Of a stretch of 64,000 bases of DNA, positions 1 through 10,722 are shown piece after piece. The translations under genes were made by a program, and so were the position numbers. Position 1 is the stretch's first letter. Each line of letters starts with the position of its first letter. Origin of the DNA: CAJBLF01 sp964495905 (lineage in GTDB: Bacteria > Patescibacteriota > Gracilibacteria > Absconditabacterales > Absconditicoccaceae); assembly GCA_964495905.1 (NCBI GenBank), contig CAZBWN010000074.1:7088-71087 (forward strand), read 5' to 3'. The notes beneath the pieces were generated by a model, which was not told the origin of the DNA, searched no databases, and saw nothing but the letters and a program-made list of their open reading frames with translations.

Positions 1-237
1 GATTTCAGGAGAAAGAGTAGAGATATCAGTATGTAATAATTTATGATAATCATATGTTGTTGCATCAATTATTTCTGTTTTTGTTTGTTGTTGGGTCTGT
101 TGTTTTGTGTCTTGTCAAAAACTTGGATTATTAGTTAAGATATTTGCTATGATACTAGTAGTAATTGCAAATTTGGCCAATCTAGAACTAGAAGGTTTAT
201 GTGAATTTTTTGAAATTGGCGTATTTTTTTTATGCAT
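1..237 (-). CDS. secreted protein of unknown function, 5' part only
   Basis: The first 79 codons are visible; the rest lies beyond base 1. A basic N-terminus is followed by a hydrophobic stretch at about residues 21-37 and then a Gln/Thr-rich segment, the same layout as the next gene upstream (288-935), so I read both as exported or membrane-anchored paralogues. One in-frame TGA (Gly) just after the hydrophobic stretch sits where the neighbour also has Gly. No domain can be recognised in the visible part. Confidence 0.6.
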
Positions 238-287
238 ATAAACCAAGTTACCAACTAAAACAATATATTACACACAATAAATTATTA

Positions 288-935
288 CTATCTTCATCAC
301 AAACTAAGCACCCGGTATTCATCATAAACTCCTATTCACACATACTTGAATTTAGGATCTATCATATTGTGAAAATGCGGACTTGATTCTGTTCGTGATT
401 TGAATGCATATGCTATATCATTGAGATTGTATCATATATTTTCGCTTATATATTCTCATTTATATCCAGCTTTTTTCACTCTTTTCTCCCAATTAGCTCA
501 ATTTTTTGATATATGACTAAATCTTTTATTTTTATCCATTTCTTCAGCATATTTTTGGGCTGCTTTTATAAGATGCTCATCCAATGCTACGGGTGGCACT
601 CAATTTGCCTTCCTGATCTTATTTAATTCTATCAAACTGCAATTTTGTAAGATTTCCATCGCTTTTTCGTTGCCATATTCTTTTACTATCCACGATACAG
701 GATATTTTTTTATTTCATCATAACTGAGGGTATCTTTCTTTTCTACTAATTCAGTAGTATTTTTTTTAGGTAAGCCTCAAGTAATATCTTGTTGACCATA
801 TCCAGGAGAATATGTTAAAGTATTAGCCATCAAAGATGCTATAGTCGCGGTAGTCAAAAAAAATCCAGCCTTCTTATTTTTTTTTGGCTTTGTCTGCTCT
901 GCTGATACATCATCATGTATATTTTTTTTGTCCAT
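288..935 (-). CDS. CAP/SCP-domain secreted protein
   Basis: 215 aa with TGA = Gly, ending in TAG. Residues 1-23 are polar and basic, 24-40 form a signal or anchor helix, and about 100-210 form a CAP (SCP/PR-1) domain. Visible CAP features are an L-x-x-A-A-x-x-Y-A helix (122-130), FSH (139-141), SENIG (164-168) and an HFHN motif (187-190) before a final V-G-I-G-V-Y strand. CAP proteins are extracellular and often of unknown enzymatic role. Five or more in-frame TGAs fall at family glycines, including the Gly after SENI. The single ATG is preceded by an AT-rich leader. The domain call is firm; the role is not known. Confidence 0.85.
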
Positions 936-1019
936 GTAATTTATAGATTTAATAAATTAACCTATAAAGTATACACAAAATATATGATTTGTCAAATGTA
1001 TATAAAATACAAATTGCTC

Positions 1020-1047
1020 TTGATTTCTTATCAAAAATATATATAGT
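1020..1047 (+). promoter_or_regulatory. candidate sigma70 promoter
   Basis: TTGATT at 1020-1025 and TATAGT at 1042-1047, separated by 16 bp. It points rightwards into a space with no convincing gene that ends in the hairpin at 1345-1372. The spacing matches the much stronger promoters at 23894 and 29877. Confidence 0.4.
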
Positions 1048-1053
1048 ATTATT

Positions 1054-1380
1054 CGCTTAACATATAAGCGTGTGAATGAGTGGATCGATATTTTTTTATC
1101 CACCCCTCTAAATTTTGTACCTTTTGGTCTAACTGCAGTGTCAGTAAAGATTTGGTGCACAGTGTACCCAATCTAGAGAAAAGGTTTTTTTAAAAGGGAA
1201 TGGTTTTTTGATCCAAATGCTCCTTGTTTTTAAGAGGAGAAACGCATATTGTGTTATATGTAGTATCGTCTCGTCTAATTTATTTTGATAATTGTCACCA
1301 TTTGCCATGGTTTCTGGTTATTTAAATTATTCAAAACGACCTACGGTTCCCTGGTGTTTTTTACCAGGGACCATTTTTTT
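1054..1380 (+). ncRNA. candidate unannotated transcript in a gene-free 450-bp space
   Basis: The space 936-1388 lies between two minus-strand genes and has no good CDS; a 67-codon minus ORF and a 41-codon plus ORF (from 1199) are weak. The plus strand has a promoter-like element (1020-1047), a GTGGAT/ATCCAC hairpin near 1079-1105, a second hairpin with AGATT/AATCT arms near 1148-1174, and a final GC-rich hairpin followed by T8. That is the layout of a small RNA. I do not recognise tmRNA, SRP RNA or RNase P motifs in it. Confidence 0.3.
1345..1380 (+). terminator. intrinsic terminator
   Basis: The stem GGT(T)CCCTGGT / ACCAGGGACC (1345-1355 and 1363-1372) has a T-rich loop and is followed by a run of T. 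The T-run is on the plus strand, so it best serves a rightward transcript. Confidence 0.6.
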
Positions 1381-1388
1381 TAAAAAAA

Positions 1389-2465
1389 TTATTTTTTCAT
1401 GGCGAGTCCGCAGGGAAGTTTTTTTACTATGAAGAGATAGTAATTAACGCCGAAAAAGACCAGTGCCATGACCGTAAATATAACAAGCTTATTAGTCCTA
1501 TCCGTTCATTGGATCAGAATGAATATCATCATGATGAGTGACCGTATCCATACAAATCCTCTCACTTCTTTTCTTGTCCATCATAATCCCAGTAATCTAT
1601 GATGAAGATGCGTATAATCTCCCTTGAGGGGAGATTTTTTCATAATGAAGATTCTCCATAGTCAGACCCATATCGCATCAAATATCACTAACGACAAGGC
1701 AACAATCAGGGTTCCTATTTTCGCTCCTCACACCACGGAGAGGTACGCCAAACTAAATCAGAAAAACATGATCCCTACATCTCTCATCAATCCCATGGGC
1801 TTATATTCCACAATCGTAGAGATGAGTGAGATACAGAAAAGCACAAAAGAGATATTTTTTACAAACAATAAGGTCTGCATATTTATATCAGTAAAATTGG
1901 TATAATGCCTAAATACTACGAATTGGATCAACAAAAATATAGTCAAGAAACCGATACTGGAGACCCCGCTTGCTTGGCCATAGATACCATCAAACCGATT
2001 GACGGCATTGATGCAGATGATCGCCCAAAAGGCAAACCCGACAGCCAAAAGCCATTGAGGCAGTATTCGTATATGTCCATTGAGGATGAATTCTTGCGGA
2101 GCAAAACTCCCTATCCAGACTGCAAGCAACGCTCATGCGATGTGTCCTACAAGTCTGAGTGAGGGAGGAACTTTGAAACTGATTTTACCGAGATAATTCA
2201 ATTCTTCGAAGAGCTCGAATACCACGATAGGAAGGGATCCCATAAAAAGTCCCCAAAAAAGATTATTGTGGAGATATTGAGGAAAGAGGAATGCTATGAT
2301 GATGAAAAATCAGATATAGACAAAAATTCCCTGGATTGTCGGTACGGGTTTTCTCGTATTTTTGAGATCATTTCCTGGCTTATCAAGTACTTTCAGCCAA
2401 CGGAAAAGTTTGAGCCCGCCAAAGGCGACTGCTAGAGCTATGATAGGAACGAGAATATAGTTCAT
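1389..2465 (-). CDS. WecA/TagO-like polyprenyl-phosphate sugar-1-phosphate transferase
   Basis: 358 aa, polytopic membrane protein of the MraY/WecA family, which moves a sugar-1-phosphate from a UDP-sugar to undecaprenyl phosphate at the inner membrane face. The family signature N-A-V-N-R-F-D-G lies at 153-160, and H-L-H-H-R at 284-288 is the C-terminal loop motif of the WecA/TagO branch. MraY proper is encoded separately at 39009, so this copy probably starts a different glycan. Internal TGA codons read as Gly join what would otherwise be separate fragments. Start ATG at 2465, stop TAA. Confidence 0.85.
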
Positions 2466-2548
2466 CAAGAAAAAGAGGAGGTAAATCTCCTCTAGTATAC
2501 GATTTTAGCTCAAAAATTCTAATAGAAATATTTTTTCTGTTTCTTTGT

Positions 2549-4156
2549 TTATTTGCTAGCCACCTCTTCTATTGTAGGGGTTTTGTTGGTATCTGCATAA
2601 TCTCAGTGATTATATACTGTATTTTCTGTACCATTTTCTCAAACCAATACGATTTTGTCTTTTGATATCTCTTTTATTTCGGCAGCAGCAGAAGCTCATG
2701 GTCATGTAGCTATAACTAATTGTCAATCAATGCTAGTTATAGTTCAATGATTATCACCTAAATCTATTTTTTTATTGTTTCGTGATTTTCATAGTTTTTC
2801 AACTTTATTATTGTAATCAGGGGATGTATCAAAATGTTGGATTTCTTGTTCTGTCAAAGTGATATTTTGATTATCCTCTGGAGTATCTATTTTTATATCA
2901 GGTGTTGTATTTTCTGGAATGAGAGCTTGTTTCTTCATCGCCATCTCTTCCATAGGTACTTGTGATGCGCGTGGCTGTAAGGCATTTATTTTTGTTTGTA
3001 CTGAGGCTAAATTAGTTATTTCATCAGCCAGTCTTTTCTGTGTTGCTACATCCTTAATGAGACTATTTGCATTTGTTCTATTCGTGATTTCTGAACTTAG
3101 GAGTGTATTAACATCTGCTAGTTTATTGTCGATTTTTTTTGTTTTTCTATCGCTTGTATCATTTAATTCTTCTGAGCGATTCTGTAAACCAATCAAACTA
3201 CTGTTCAATACATATAACTTATCCTTATTTTCTTCTATCTCTCCATTTAATCCTCTTTTTTCTACTCTTAATTCTCTTCTAGACAAATGGTTGTCTCTCA
3301 TTACTTTTATGGTAGCATTTATTTCATCAACTCTTGCTTGTTTGTTTTTGTTCGCTTCTTGGAGTGTATTGATGTCCTGATTAATGTTTTCTATTTTTTT
3401 TGTAACCTCTGCGATTCCTTTATCTGCCTCATTATCTTTTTCAGTCAGATTTAATATTCTCTTGATATCAAATCTGATCTTCAAAGGAAGTTCCTTGAAA
3501 GTATCACTCTCTTGTAAATTTCTTAAATCTTTTACTTCTTTTGATTCTGTTTTAGCTTCTGTTTTGGTCTCTTGTGTTGTTTTTGCTATTTGTTGCGCAG
3601 CTTCTGCTTTATCAAATACAGCGACAGCATTTTCTTCTCTCTTCTCGCTTTTGAACATCTTATCGGTAGTAGCAGCACCAAAAGTTGTTGATATGACATT
3701 GTTAAATGTAGGAGACATTCCTTTTATTATTTGTTTTGAGGAATCAGGATTTTTATCAGTTTTTAATTCAAATTTTGCTAGTGATTTTGGATCTGTAATC
3801 ACTGCAGGTTTTTCAGTCTTTGTTGGTTCAGTCGTTAATTTCTCATAAGTTTTTTTGACATCATCAAGGCTAGGATTTTTATTAGTGCTATCTGTCAATG
3901 CAGTATATAAGTACAAAACAGCTATTTTTGAGCTATCTTTAGTTTCGGGATTTTTCCCCCATGATTTTATTTCTTCGGCAACCTTATTTGTAATTGCTGT
4001 TTTATTAACGAGTTCCATTTTATCAAGTCCATCTTTTGCTGCATCTCTCAATATTTTTTTGCTTTCCAGTGTTTTGAATTTATCCTCAAATTTCTGAGGT
4101 AATTCTGTAGTTGATTTAGCTTCTAATACGCTTTTTAAACCTTCTGTTGCTCCCAT
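2549..4156 (-). CDS. large coiled-coil protein of unknown function
   Basis: 535 aa and very rich in Lys, Glu, Thr, Asn and Ala. Residues ~220-400 show long heptad-like stretches (E-x-x-K-K-I-E-x-I and similar) that indicate coiled coil. No signal peptide or membrane helix is visible. Residues 1-455 contain no TGA; the last 80 residues contain eight TGA-Gly codons and form a small Gly/Ile/Val-rich, probably beta, domain. The start lies 18 bp after the stop of the 4175-4465 gene, so the two look co-transcribed. I do not recognise a family. Confidence 0.75.
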
Positions 4157-4174
4157 TGTATTGACTGTAAAAAA

Positions 4175-4465
4175 TTAAAAGGCATTCATCATTGATTCTA
4201 ATTTTTCTATATCCTGTTGATCTATTTTGTTTTGTTCTGATTCCGATTCTTTGATTTTTTGGAAGATTTCTTGTGCTTTTCCAAGTTTTTCCTTTTCTAT
4301 ATCGCTCGTAGCTTTTTCTACGGAGTATTGTAAAATTCCTACCAAAACATCCAATATTTTGTCATCAAAAGTATTTTTTTCTATCAAATAACTGAGCCCT
4401 TCTGCGATAGGCCAACTATCCTTCAGGAGAGAAAGGACTTTGAGTGCATACTGTTTTTTGTCCAT
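4175..4465 (-). CDS. small helical protein of unknown function
   Basis: 96 aa from the Met at 4465. An in-frame upstream Met at 4537 would add 24 residues, but those look non-coding. It is predicted all-helical, acidic and lysine-rich, without a transmembrane segment or known motif. It lies directly upstream of the coiled-coil gene at 2549-4156 with an 18-bp gap, so a shared function is likely but unknown. Confidence 0.6.
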   Translation of the reverse strand: MDKKQYALKVLSLLKDSWPIAEGLSYLIEKNTFDDKILDVLVGILQYSVEKATSDIEKEKLGKAQEIFQKIKESESEQNKIDQQDIEKLESMMNAF

Positions 4466-4668
4466 AGAAATGAGAGTGACAGAGTAAAGCAAGCTTTTTG
4501 TTCTGTCTAAGTATACTGACAATTTTTTTCCTGTCAAATTTTGGAGGATTGTTTTTTGGCAAAATAATCTTGTTTTTTTGGTGGCAAAACATTACACTAG
4601 CTAGTATTTCTTTTTTGTATATACATAGATTTATCATCTATCATTTATCATTTATAATTTTTTAAAAA

Positions 4669-6549
4669 ATGGAAGAAGCGATTTTGAAACCACGTCATTC
4701 ACTTTCCCACATCTTGGCGCAAGCAGTGCAGAGATCGGTAGATCCGATTGCAAAACTTGGTATCGGACCTGCTATAGACATAGGATTTTACTACGACTTC
4801 ATTTTTTCTGAAGGAGTGGAATTCAAAGAAGAGAATCTCAAAGACCTCAATAAGATGATGACCAAAATCGTCAAAGAGAATCAGGTATTCCATAGAGTAG
4901 ATCTCAATTATGACGAAGCAAAAGAGATCATCACCATGCTCGGTGCAGAGTTCAAGATCGAGTTGATCGATGAATTCAAAGCTGAAGGAGAGACCGTATT
5001 CTCTTACTATATCAACACCATTCCGACAGCAGCAAAAGATAATATTCTCAGAGGGAGCAAGCTTGAATATATCAAAAAATATGAAGATATAACTGAATAT
5101 CTCAAGAAGTTCAATCTCGGCGATGTATTCGTAACCTTCATTGATATGTGTGAAGGACCTCACGTAGAAAATACGAAAGAGATCAACGCAGATGCATTCA
5201 AACTTGATAAGATTGCTGGTGCATACTGGAGAGGAAATGAAAAAAATCCGGTGATGACAAGAATATACGGACTCGCGTTTGAAGACAAAATAGCATTGAA
5301 AGCATATCTAGAGATGATGGAAGAAGCAAGAAAACGTGACCATAGAGTACTCGGAAAACAACTCAAACTCTTCACACTTTCACCATTGGTGGGTGCAGGA
5401 TTGCCTATGTTGCAGCCAAACGGTATGATCATCAGAAAAGAGATAGAAGATTATCTGCGAGAGCTTCACAAGGATAAAGAATATCAAAGAGTACGAACTC
5501 CGCATCTTTGTAAGCATGATCTCTATATAAAATCATGACATATCAACAAATACGGTGACAATCTTTTCAAAGTAAAAGGAAGAGATGAAGAATTCTTTGT
5601 AAAGCCGATGAACTGCCCTCATCATATGCAGATTTTTGCTGACAATCAGTTTTCTTACCGCGATATGCCTGTCAGATATTTTGAACCAGCAACGGTGTAT
5701 AGAGATGAAAAGACAGGTGAACTCTGAGGTTTGCTTCGTGTAAGAGCGATTACGCAAGATGATGGACATCTCTTCTGCCGTTCTATCCAGATAGAAGAAG
5801 AAGTATCAACGATAGTGGATATCATCAAAAAATTCTTTGGAACTATGGGTATGATCGATAATTATCGAGTAAGTCTCTCTGTCAGAGGAGAAGATACATC
5901 CAAGTATCTATGATCTGATGATGTACGAGAAAAGGCAGAAGGTTGATTGGAAAAAGCAGCTCTAGCAAACAAGCTTCCATTCAAAAAGATATTATGAGAA
6001 GCGGCTTTCTATGGACCAAAACTCGATTTCATGTTCAAAGATTGTCTCTGAAGAGAATGGCAATTATCAACTATCCAATGTGATTTCAATCTACCAGAAA
6101 GATTTGATCTGAGCTTCATGAACGAGAAGTGAGAAAAAGAAAGACCAGTGGTCATCCATAGAGCGATATCATGATCATTGGAAAGATTTATGTGAGTGAT
6201 GATTGAACATTTTGCGGGAGCATTCCCACTTTGGTTAGCACCTCAACAGATTAAATTCGTACCTGTGGCAGAAATATTCACGGGGTATGCAAAAGAAATA
6301 GCTGCACAGATGAAAGCATTATGATTAAGGGCTTCCGTAGACGAAGGAGATGATTCATTCAGCAAAAAAATCAGAAATGCTGAGGTAGAAAAAGTACCCT
6401 ATATCGTGATCGTAGGAGAAAAAGAAGAGACAACAAAAACACTTTCTATCCGTGAATACAGAAGCAAAAAACAGTACGAAACTAGTGTTACTGAGTTTGT
6501 CGACAAGTGTCTAGATGAAGTCAAGATGAGAAGATTAGAGAGTTTATAA
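4669..6549 (+). CDS. thrS: threonyl-tRNA synthetase, without TGS domain
   Basis: 626 aa. It joins threonine to tRNA-Thr. It starts straight in the editing domain (H-S-L-S-H, residues 10-14; later C-E-G-P-H and A-G-A-Y-W-R-G), so the usual N-terminal TGS domain is missing. The class II catalytic core follows, with zinc ligands in M-N-C-P-H-H-M, D-D-G-H-L-F and V-V-I-H-R, then the anticodon-binding domain. Ten in-frame TGAs lie after residue 289, at conserved Gly such as the one before G-L-L-R-V-R and the one in A-I-S-G-S. None occurs in the first 289 residues. A terminator follows at 6575. Confidence 0.95.
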
Positions 6550-6574
6550 TCCCAAAAATAATCATAAAAAAAAG

Positions 6575-6600
6575 CCTCCCAGATATGGGAGGTTTTAGTT
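6575..6600 (+). terminator. intrinsic terminator of thrS
   Basis: CCTCCC (6575-6580), 6-nt loop, GGGAGG (6587-6592), then TTTTAGTTTTTT. It lies 25 bp after the thrS stop. Confidence 0.8.
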
Positions 6601-6645
6601 TTTTAAAATAAATCAATGTCTGCGACAATAGCTCTTTCTAGGATT

Positions 6646-6948
6646 CTAGCATACTATCATACCAGAAACAACTACTTCATCAGGAACTAATTCGGAAAGT
6701 TGGACTCTTACTCCTTTTTCTAAAGGAACATTTTCAGGATACTTTGATAATAACTCAATAGTTTTGACCGCTCGTTCCTGTAACTTGGGACACGATGAAA
6801 GTTCAGAAATTGTTTTCAGTTTCCTAATCATCACTGCAGGTTTATCATCAGAATAGTGTCTGAATTGTTTTCCTATGAGGATTCCATCGATGAGATCCGT
6901 TCTTCCCGATTGAGGGAATAAATTTTTTACTTTGTTTTTTTTTGCCAT
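6646..6948 (-). CDS. small protein of unknown function
   Basis: 100 aa, ending in TAG. Basic N-terminus (M-A-K-K-N-K-V-K), no TGA codon, no membrane segment. The sequence alternates short helices and strands, with Ser-Cys-Pro near the middle and a hydrophobic C-terminus ending in Cys. It stands alone and converges with thrS. I recognise no family. Confidence 0.55.
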   Translation of the reverse strand: MAKKNKVKNLFPQSGRTDLIDGILIGKQFRHYSDDKPAVMIRKLKTISELSSCPKLQERAVKTIELLSKYPENVPLEKGVRVQLSELVPDEVVVSGMIVC

Positions 6949-7010
6949 GATTTCTATATTTTTGTTTTTACCATAAATAATCTTTTAAAATCAAGAATCA
7001 AGACAAATTT

Positions 7011-7047
7011 ATTACGAATTACGAATTATCAATTACGAATTACGAAT
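7011..7047. repeat. short tandem/dispersed AT-rich repeat (ATTACGAATT family)
   Basis: Four near copies of ATTACGAATT / ATCAATTACG. The same words recur between genes at about 34117-34145 and 53745-53835. It lies in the leader upstream of asnS. Confidence 0.7.
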
Positions 7048-7126
7048 AAAAATTGTAGATAAAACATTGAATTTAAAAGTCAAAACGCTATCTTAAACCA
7101 GTACTTTATATTTTTTAATAAAATAT

Positions 7127-8518
7127 ATGAAACTGACAACTATCGCGCATATCTTTGCAGGTTACAAAAACATGTTAGACAAAGATATAGCTCTCAATGG
7201 ACGAGTAAGAAGCGTAAGGGATTCCAAAACGTTCGGATTCATCGAACTTAATGATGGATCGTACCTCAAAAATATCCAGATAGTATTTGAAAATAATCTA
7301 CCGAATTTTGATGATATCTGCAAGCTCACGACAGGAAGCTCAATCAGCATAGAAGGGAAATTAGTTGCATCACAATGAGCTAAACAAGCCTTTGAAGTGA
7401 AGGCAAGTAAGGTGACTATCGTAGGGACCTGTCCTAGCGATTACCCGCTTCAGAAGAAAGGGCATAGCTTCGAATATCTCCGCGAGATAGCTCATCTCAG
7501 ACCGAGATCTAACACGTTTTCAGCGGTATTCAGAGTGAGATCATTGCTCGCATTCGCTATCCATCAGTACTTCCGCGAACAAGGATTCATCTACGTACAT
7601 ACACCAATCATCACAGGAAGCGACTGTGAAGGAGCAGGAGAGATGTTCAGAATTTCAACACTTGATATGCTCAATCCTCCAAAAAACGAGGAAGGAAAAG
7701 TAGATTACAAAAAAGATTTCTTCGGAAAAGAAGCATCATTGACAGTAAGTGGACAGTTGAACGCAGAGACGTTCGCAACCGCATTTGGAAAGGTATATAC
7801 TTTCGGACCTACCTTCAGAGCAGAAAATTCTAACACTACAAAACATCTTTCAGAATTCTGGATGATCGAACCGGAAATAGCATTCGCAGATCTCAACGAC
7901 GACATGAATCTCGCAGAAGGACTCATCAAATATGCATTCAATTACATCCTTGAAAACGCACCTGCAGAGATGGATTTCTTCGCTCAGTTCATCAATAAAG
8001 AAGTGAAGACAAGACTAGAAGCGCTGGTTAAAGCAGACTTCGGCAGAGTGACCTACACGGAAGCAGTTGAGATCTTACAAAAATCAGGACAAAAATTTGA
8101 ATATCCTGTACAATGGGGAATCGACTTACAGACAGAACACGAAAGATATCTCGCTGAACAAGTATTCAAAGGACCGGTATTTGTCACCAACTATCCCAAA
8201 GAGATCAAAGCATTCTACATGAGACTCAATGAAGACGGAAAAACTGTCGCTGCTACAGACTTATTAGTACCTGGAGTTGGAGAGATAGTCGGAGGATCGC
8301 AAAGAGAAGAGAGACTTGAAGTCCTTGAAGGTAAAATGAAGGCAATGGGATTGGATCCTGAAGATTATGGACGATATTTAGATACCAGAAAATATGGCAC
8401 CGTGCCTCACGCAGGATTCGGAATATGATTCGAAAGATTGATTATGTATATCACCGGTATGGAAAATATCCGTGATGTGATACCGTTTCCTAGGGCGCCG
8501 AAGACGTGCGAGTTTTAA
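7127..8518 (+). CDS. asnS: asparaginyl-tRNA synthetase
   Basis: 463 aa. It charges tRNA-Asn in the cytoplasm. An N-terminal OB-fold anticodon domain (~1-110) is followed by the class IIb catalytic core: motif 2 around F-R-A-E-N-S-N-T (typical of AsnRS rather than AspRS) and motif 3 H-A-G-F-G-I-G-F-E-R-L, in which the second invariant Gly is encoded by TGA. A second TGA joins residues 83 and 85. The other glycines use GGN. Stop TAA; the HIT gene follows after 17 bp. Confidence 0.95.
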
Positions 8519-8535
8519 TCTGATAAATATTTATC

Positions 8536-8937
8536 ATGGATACCTGTGTTTTCTGTAGGATAATAAACAAAGAAATTCCATCTTATGTTATATATGAAGA
8601 TGATAATGTTTTAGCTATGCTCGCAAAAGATATGGAAGTGTATGGTCACACCTTGATTATACCAAAACAACACTATCAAGATATCTATGATATTCCAGAA
8701 GATATACTAGCAAAATTAAGCATAGTAGCAAAAAAATTAGCTAATAGATATAAGGACAAAATCTGAGCAACATGAATAAATTTATTGCATGCTAGCTGAA
8801 AAGATGCACAGCAATCAGTATTCCATTTTCATATTCATTTGTTTCCGAGATTCGAAAATGATGGATTGGATACGCGACCAAAATTGCCAAAAATAGAAGT
8901 AGATAAAGATGAATTTTTGAAAAAAATAAAGATTTAA
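8536..8937 (+). CDS. HIT-family nucleotide hydrolase
   Basis: 133 aa, the usual length for a HINT-type protein. The N-terminus C-V-F-C-R-I-I is typical, and the histidine triad H-F-H-I-H-L-F lies near residues 95-101. HIT proteins hydrolyse nucleoside phosphoramidates or dinucleoside polyphosphates. Three in-frame TGAs read as Gly, one of them in the conserved A-S-G-K/D loop before the triad. Likely co-transcribed with asnS. Confidence 0.9.
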
Positions 8938-8974
8938 TCTAAATAACTTGAGTTTTAAATCACCTACAAATTTC

Positions 8975-9688
8975 ATGCAAAAAAATCTTATCATATGATG
9001 ATCTACATGAGATTTTTATAGAATCACAAATACTAGGAATAACGATGAACAGATTTCAAACTATTTTGCGATAGCTGAAGCAAATGCTTTAGAACTCATG
9101 TTTCATAGTAAAGAAAGTCTTGAATATCAGCTTACCAAAGAAACGATAGAAAAGAATTTTTCTCACTGTTCTATCCATGCACCAAAACATGCATATAAAG
9201 ACGATGAAACCTCACATAAAATATTAAGATTTATAGGTGATGTATGTGCTCTATTGCCCATAAAAAATATAGTGATTCATCCAGATATCGTTATTGATCG
9301 GGCCATCTTTGAACAATATAAACATCTTCCGCTTTCCATAGAGAATATGGATGAAAGGACAAAATCTTGCCAATGAGTACAGGATATAAAGAAAATCCTC
9401 AACGATAATCCCTATTTGTGATTGGTGCTAGACTTGCAGCATTGTTTCACAAACGACCCAACTATGCAGCTTGCCAAGGACTTTCATAGAGAATTCTGAG
9501 ACAGGATCGTACAATATCATATCAGTTGATATCATCCGGAACATCTTCATTATCCTTTATTCAAAACCCAACAAATTCAGATAATCAAAGCTATAGAAAA
9601 GACAGATATTCCAATCATAATCGAAAGCACTTTTGATGATAAGGGTGATTTGCAAAAAGAAATAGAGTATATAAAAAGTTTTATGTAA
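8975..9688 (+). CDS. TIM-barrel protein, endonuclease IV/xylose isomerase-like
   Basis: 237 aa. Metal-binding barrel signatures appear in order: S-I-H-A-P-K-H (~66-72), V-I-H-P-D (~98-102), S-I-E-N-M-D (~121-126), V-L-D-L-Q-H, Y-H-I-S-G and I-I-E-S-T-F near the end. These fit the AP endonuclease family 2 fold (PF01261-like). The exact activity, AP site cleavage or sugar isomerisation, cannot be told. It is shorter than E. coli Nfo (~285 aa). TGA-Gly codons sit at residues 8, 9 and 12 and later. Confidence 0.75.
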
Positions 9689-9701
9689 TCAATCATCTCC
9701 A

Positions 9702-10316
9702 ATGGAAACAATAATCTGAATACGATGAGATAGCATCACGATGTGAGCCCGAGACCTAGAAAAATGAGGTCGAGCAGCTCGTCTCCATAGCTATTTATGA
9801 AAAAAATATTTGAGAGAAAATGGCGAGTATGGAGTCGTCTATAATTTAGGAATTGATGGAGATACGAGCACAGGAAAGCTCAAAAGATTTACTGTGGAAG
9901 CTGAAGCAAGAGATCCTAACGTCATTATCTTTGCTACAGGTGCGAACGATTGTGACTATACTGAAGGACGTAAGCATCATGTTCCCGTAGAAATTTTTCG
10001 TGCAAACATGATCAATTTGATCGGTCAAGCGAGAAAATTTACTGATCAGATAGTAATTATATGACTTATCGCTTGTGATGAAACCAAGACTATCCCTATT
10101 CCACGAGTACCAGAACTTTCCCAAGATATGGAAGCTATCAGCTTATATAATAATGTTCTCAAAGAAGTAGCTGCACAAGAAAAGGTTTTGTTTATAGATG
10201 TTTTGGATGTCATTGGTGATCAAGATCTTGAAGATGGAATGCATCCGACAGCTGAAGGGCATGAGAAAATGTTCGTCAGAATCAGAGATGTTTTGATAGA
10301 GAAGAAAATAATTTAA
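9702..10316 (+). CDS. SGNH/GDSL-family hydrolase
   Basis: 204 aa. Block I is G-D-S-I (residues ~9-12, the Gly encoded by TGA) with the nucleophile Ser; block III is G-A-N-D; block V is D-G-M-H-P-T with catalytic Asp and His. These enzymes cleave ester bonds in lipids or acylated carbohydrates. No signal peptide is visible, so it is probably cytoplasmic. It starts 13 bp after the preceding gene, so the 7127-10316 genes probably form one operon. Confidence 0.85.
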
Positions 10317-10330
10317 AAAATCCCTCCTTA

Positions 10331-10377
10331 CCTCCCTTTATCAAGGGAGGAACAGCTCCCTCCTTGATAAAGGAGGG
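10331..10377. repeat. intergenic inverted repeat (CCTCC-TTTATCAAGG family)
   Basis: The arms CCTCCCTTTATCAAGGGAGG and CCTCCTTGATAAAGGAGG are near inverted copies separated by 7 bp, and each arm is itself palindromic. Related GC-rich inverted repeats occur near 12049, 38801 and 41262. It may also act as a terminator for the operon ending at 10316. Confidence 0.7.
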
Positions 10378-10420
10378 TTGGGGTGGATTTGAAAAACAAT
10401 TTAACAATATTTACACACCC

Positions 10421-10670
10421 ATGAATCCCGTAGAGCAATTCCTTCAATCCCACAATATAACCTACACCCCCTATTCACATCCTGCTGTCTTTACCTGTGA
10501 ACAACAAAGACAATGATATTGAACTCTATATAGATGAGGATATCTACAATGCAGAACTTGTAAACTTTCATCCGAATATCAATACTGCATCGTTATGATT
10601 GACTCGCGATATGTTTCATAAGTACCTAGAAAGCATATCCCAAAAAATAAAAGTCTTGAATAAAATCTAA
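10421..10670 (+). pseudogene. decayed copy of the YbaK deacylase gene
   Basis: The first 28 codons are nearly identical to the intact gene at 12184. Then an internal deletion of about 230 bp joins the start to the last third of the gene in a different frame: after the junction the original frame meets TAA, while the true downstream frame continues to the normal C-terminus region. The 3' end diverges. With the intact copy at 12184 it brackets the antiporter gene, which points to a local duplication followed by loss of one copy. Confidence 0.85.
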
Positions 10671-10722
10671 GAATACCTATATGTTTTCCTTGTATAATTT
10701 TATATATTTATAAATATCAAAA

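Noticed and set aside
957..1160. 67-codon minus-strand frame in the 936-1388 space
   Set aside because: Low-complexity AT-rich composition, no good start signal and no recognisable features.
2919..4097. Three long plus-strand open frames opposite the coiled-coil gene
   Set aside because: They are Ser/Phe/Leu-rich antisense shadows of the minus-strand gene, which has natural composition and a readable C-terminal extension.
4669..6549. thrS and many other genes look like strings of short fragments or pseudogenes under the standard code
   Set aside because: The fragments stay in one frame and are separated only by TGA codons at conserved glycines, so they are whole genes in code 25.
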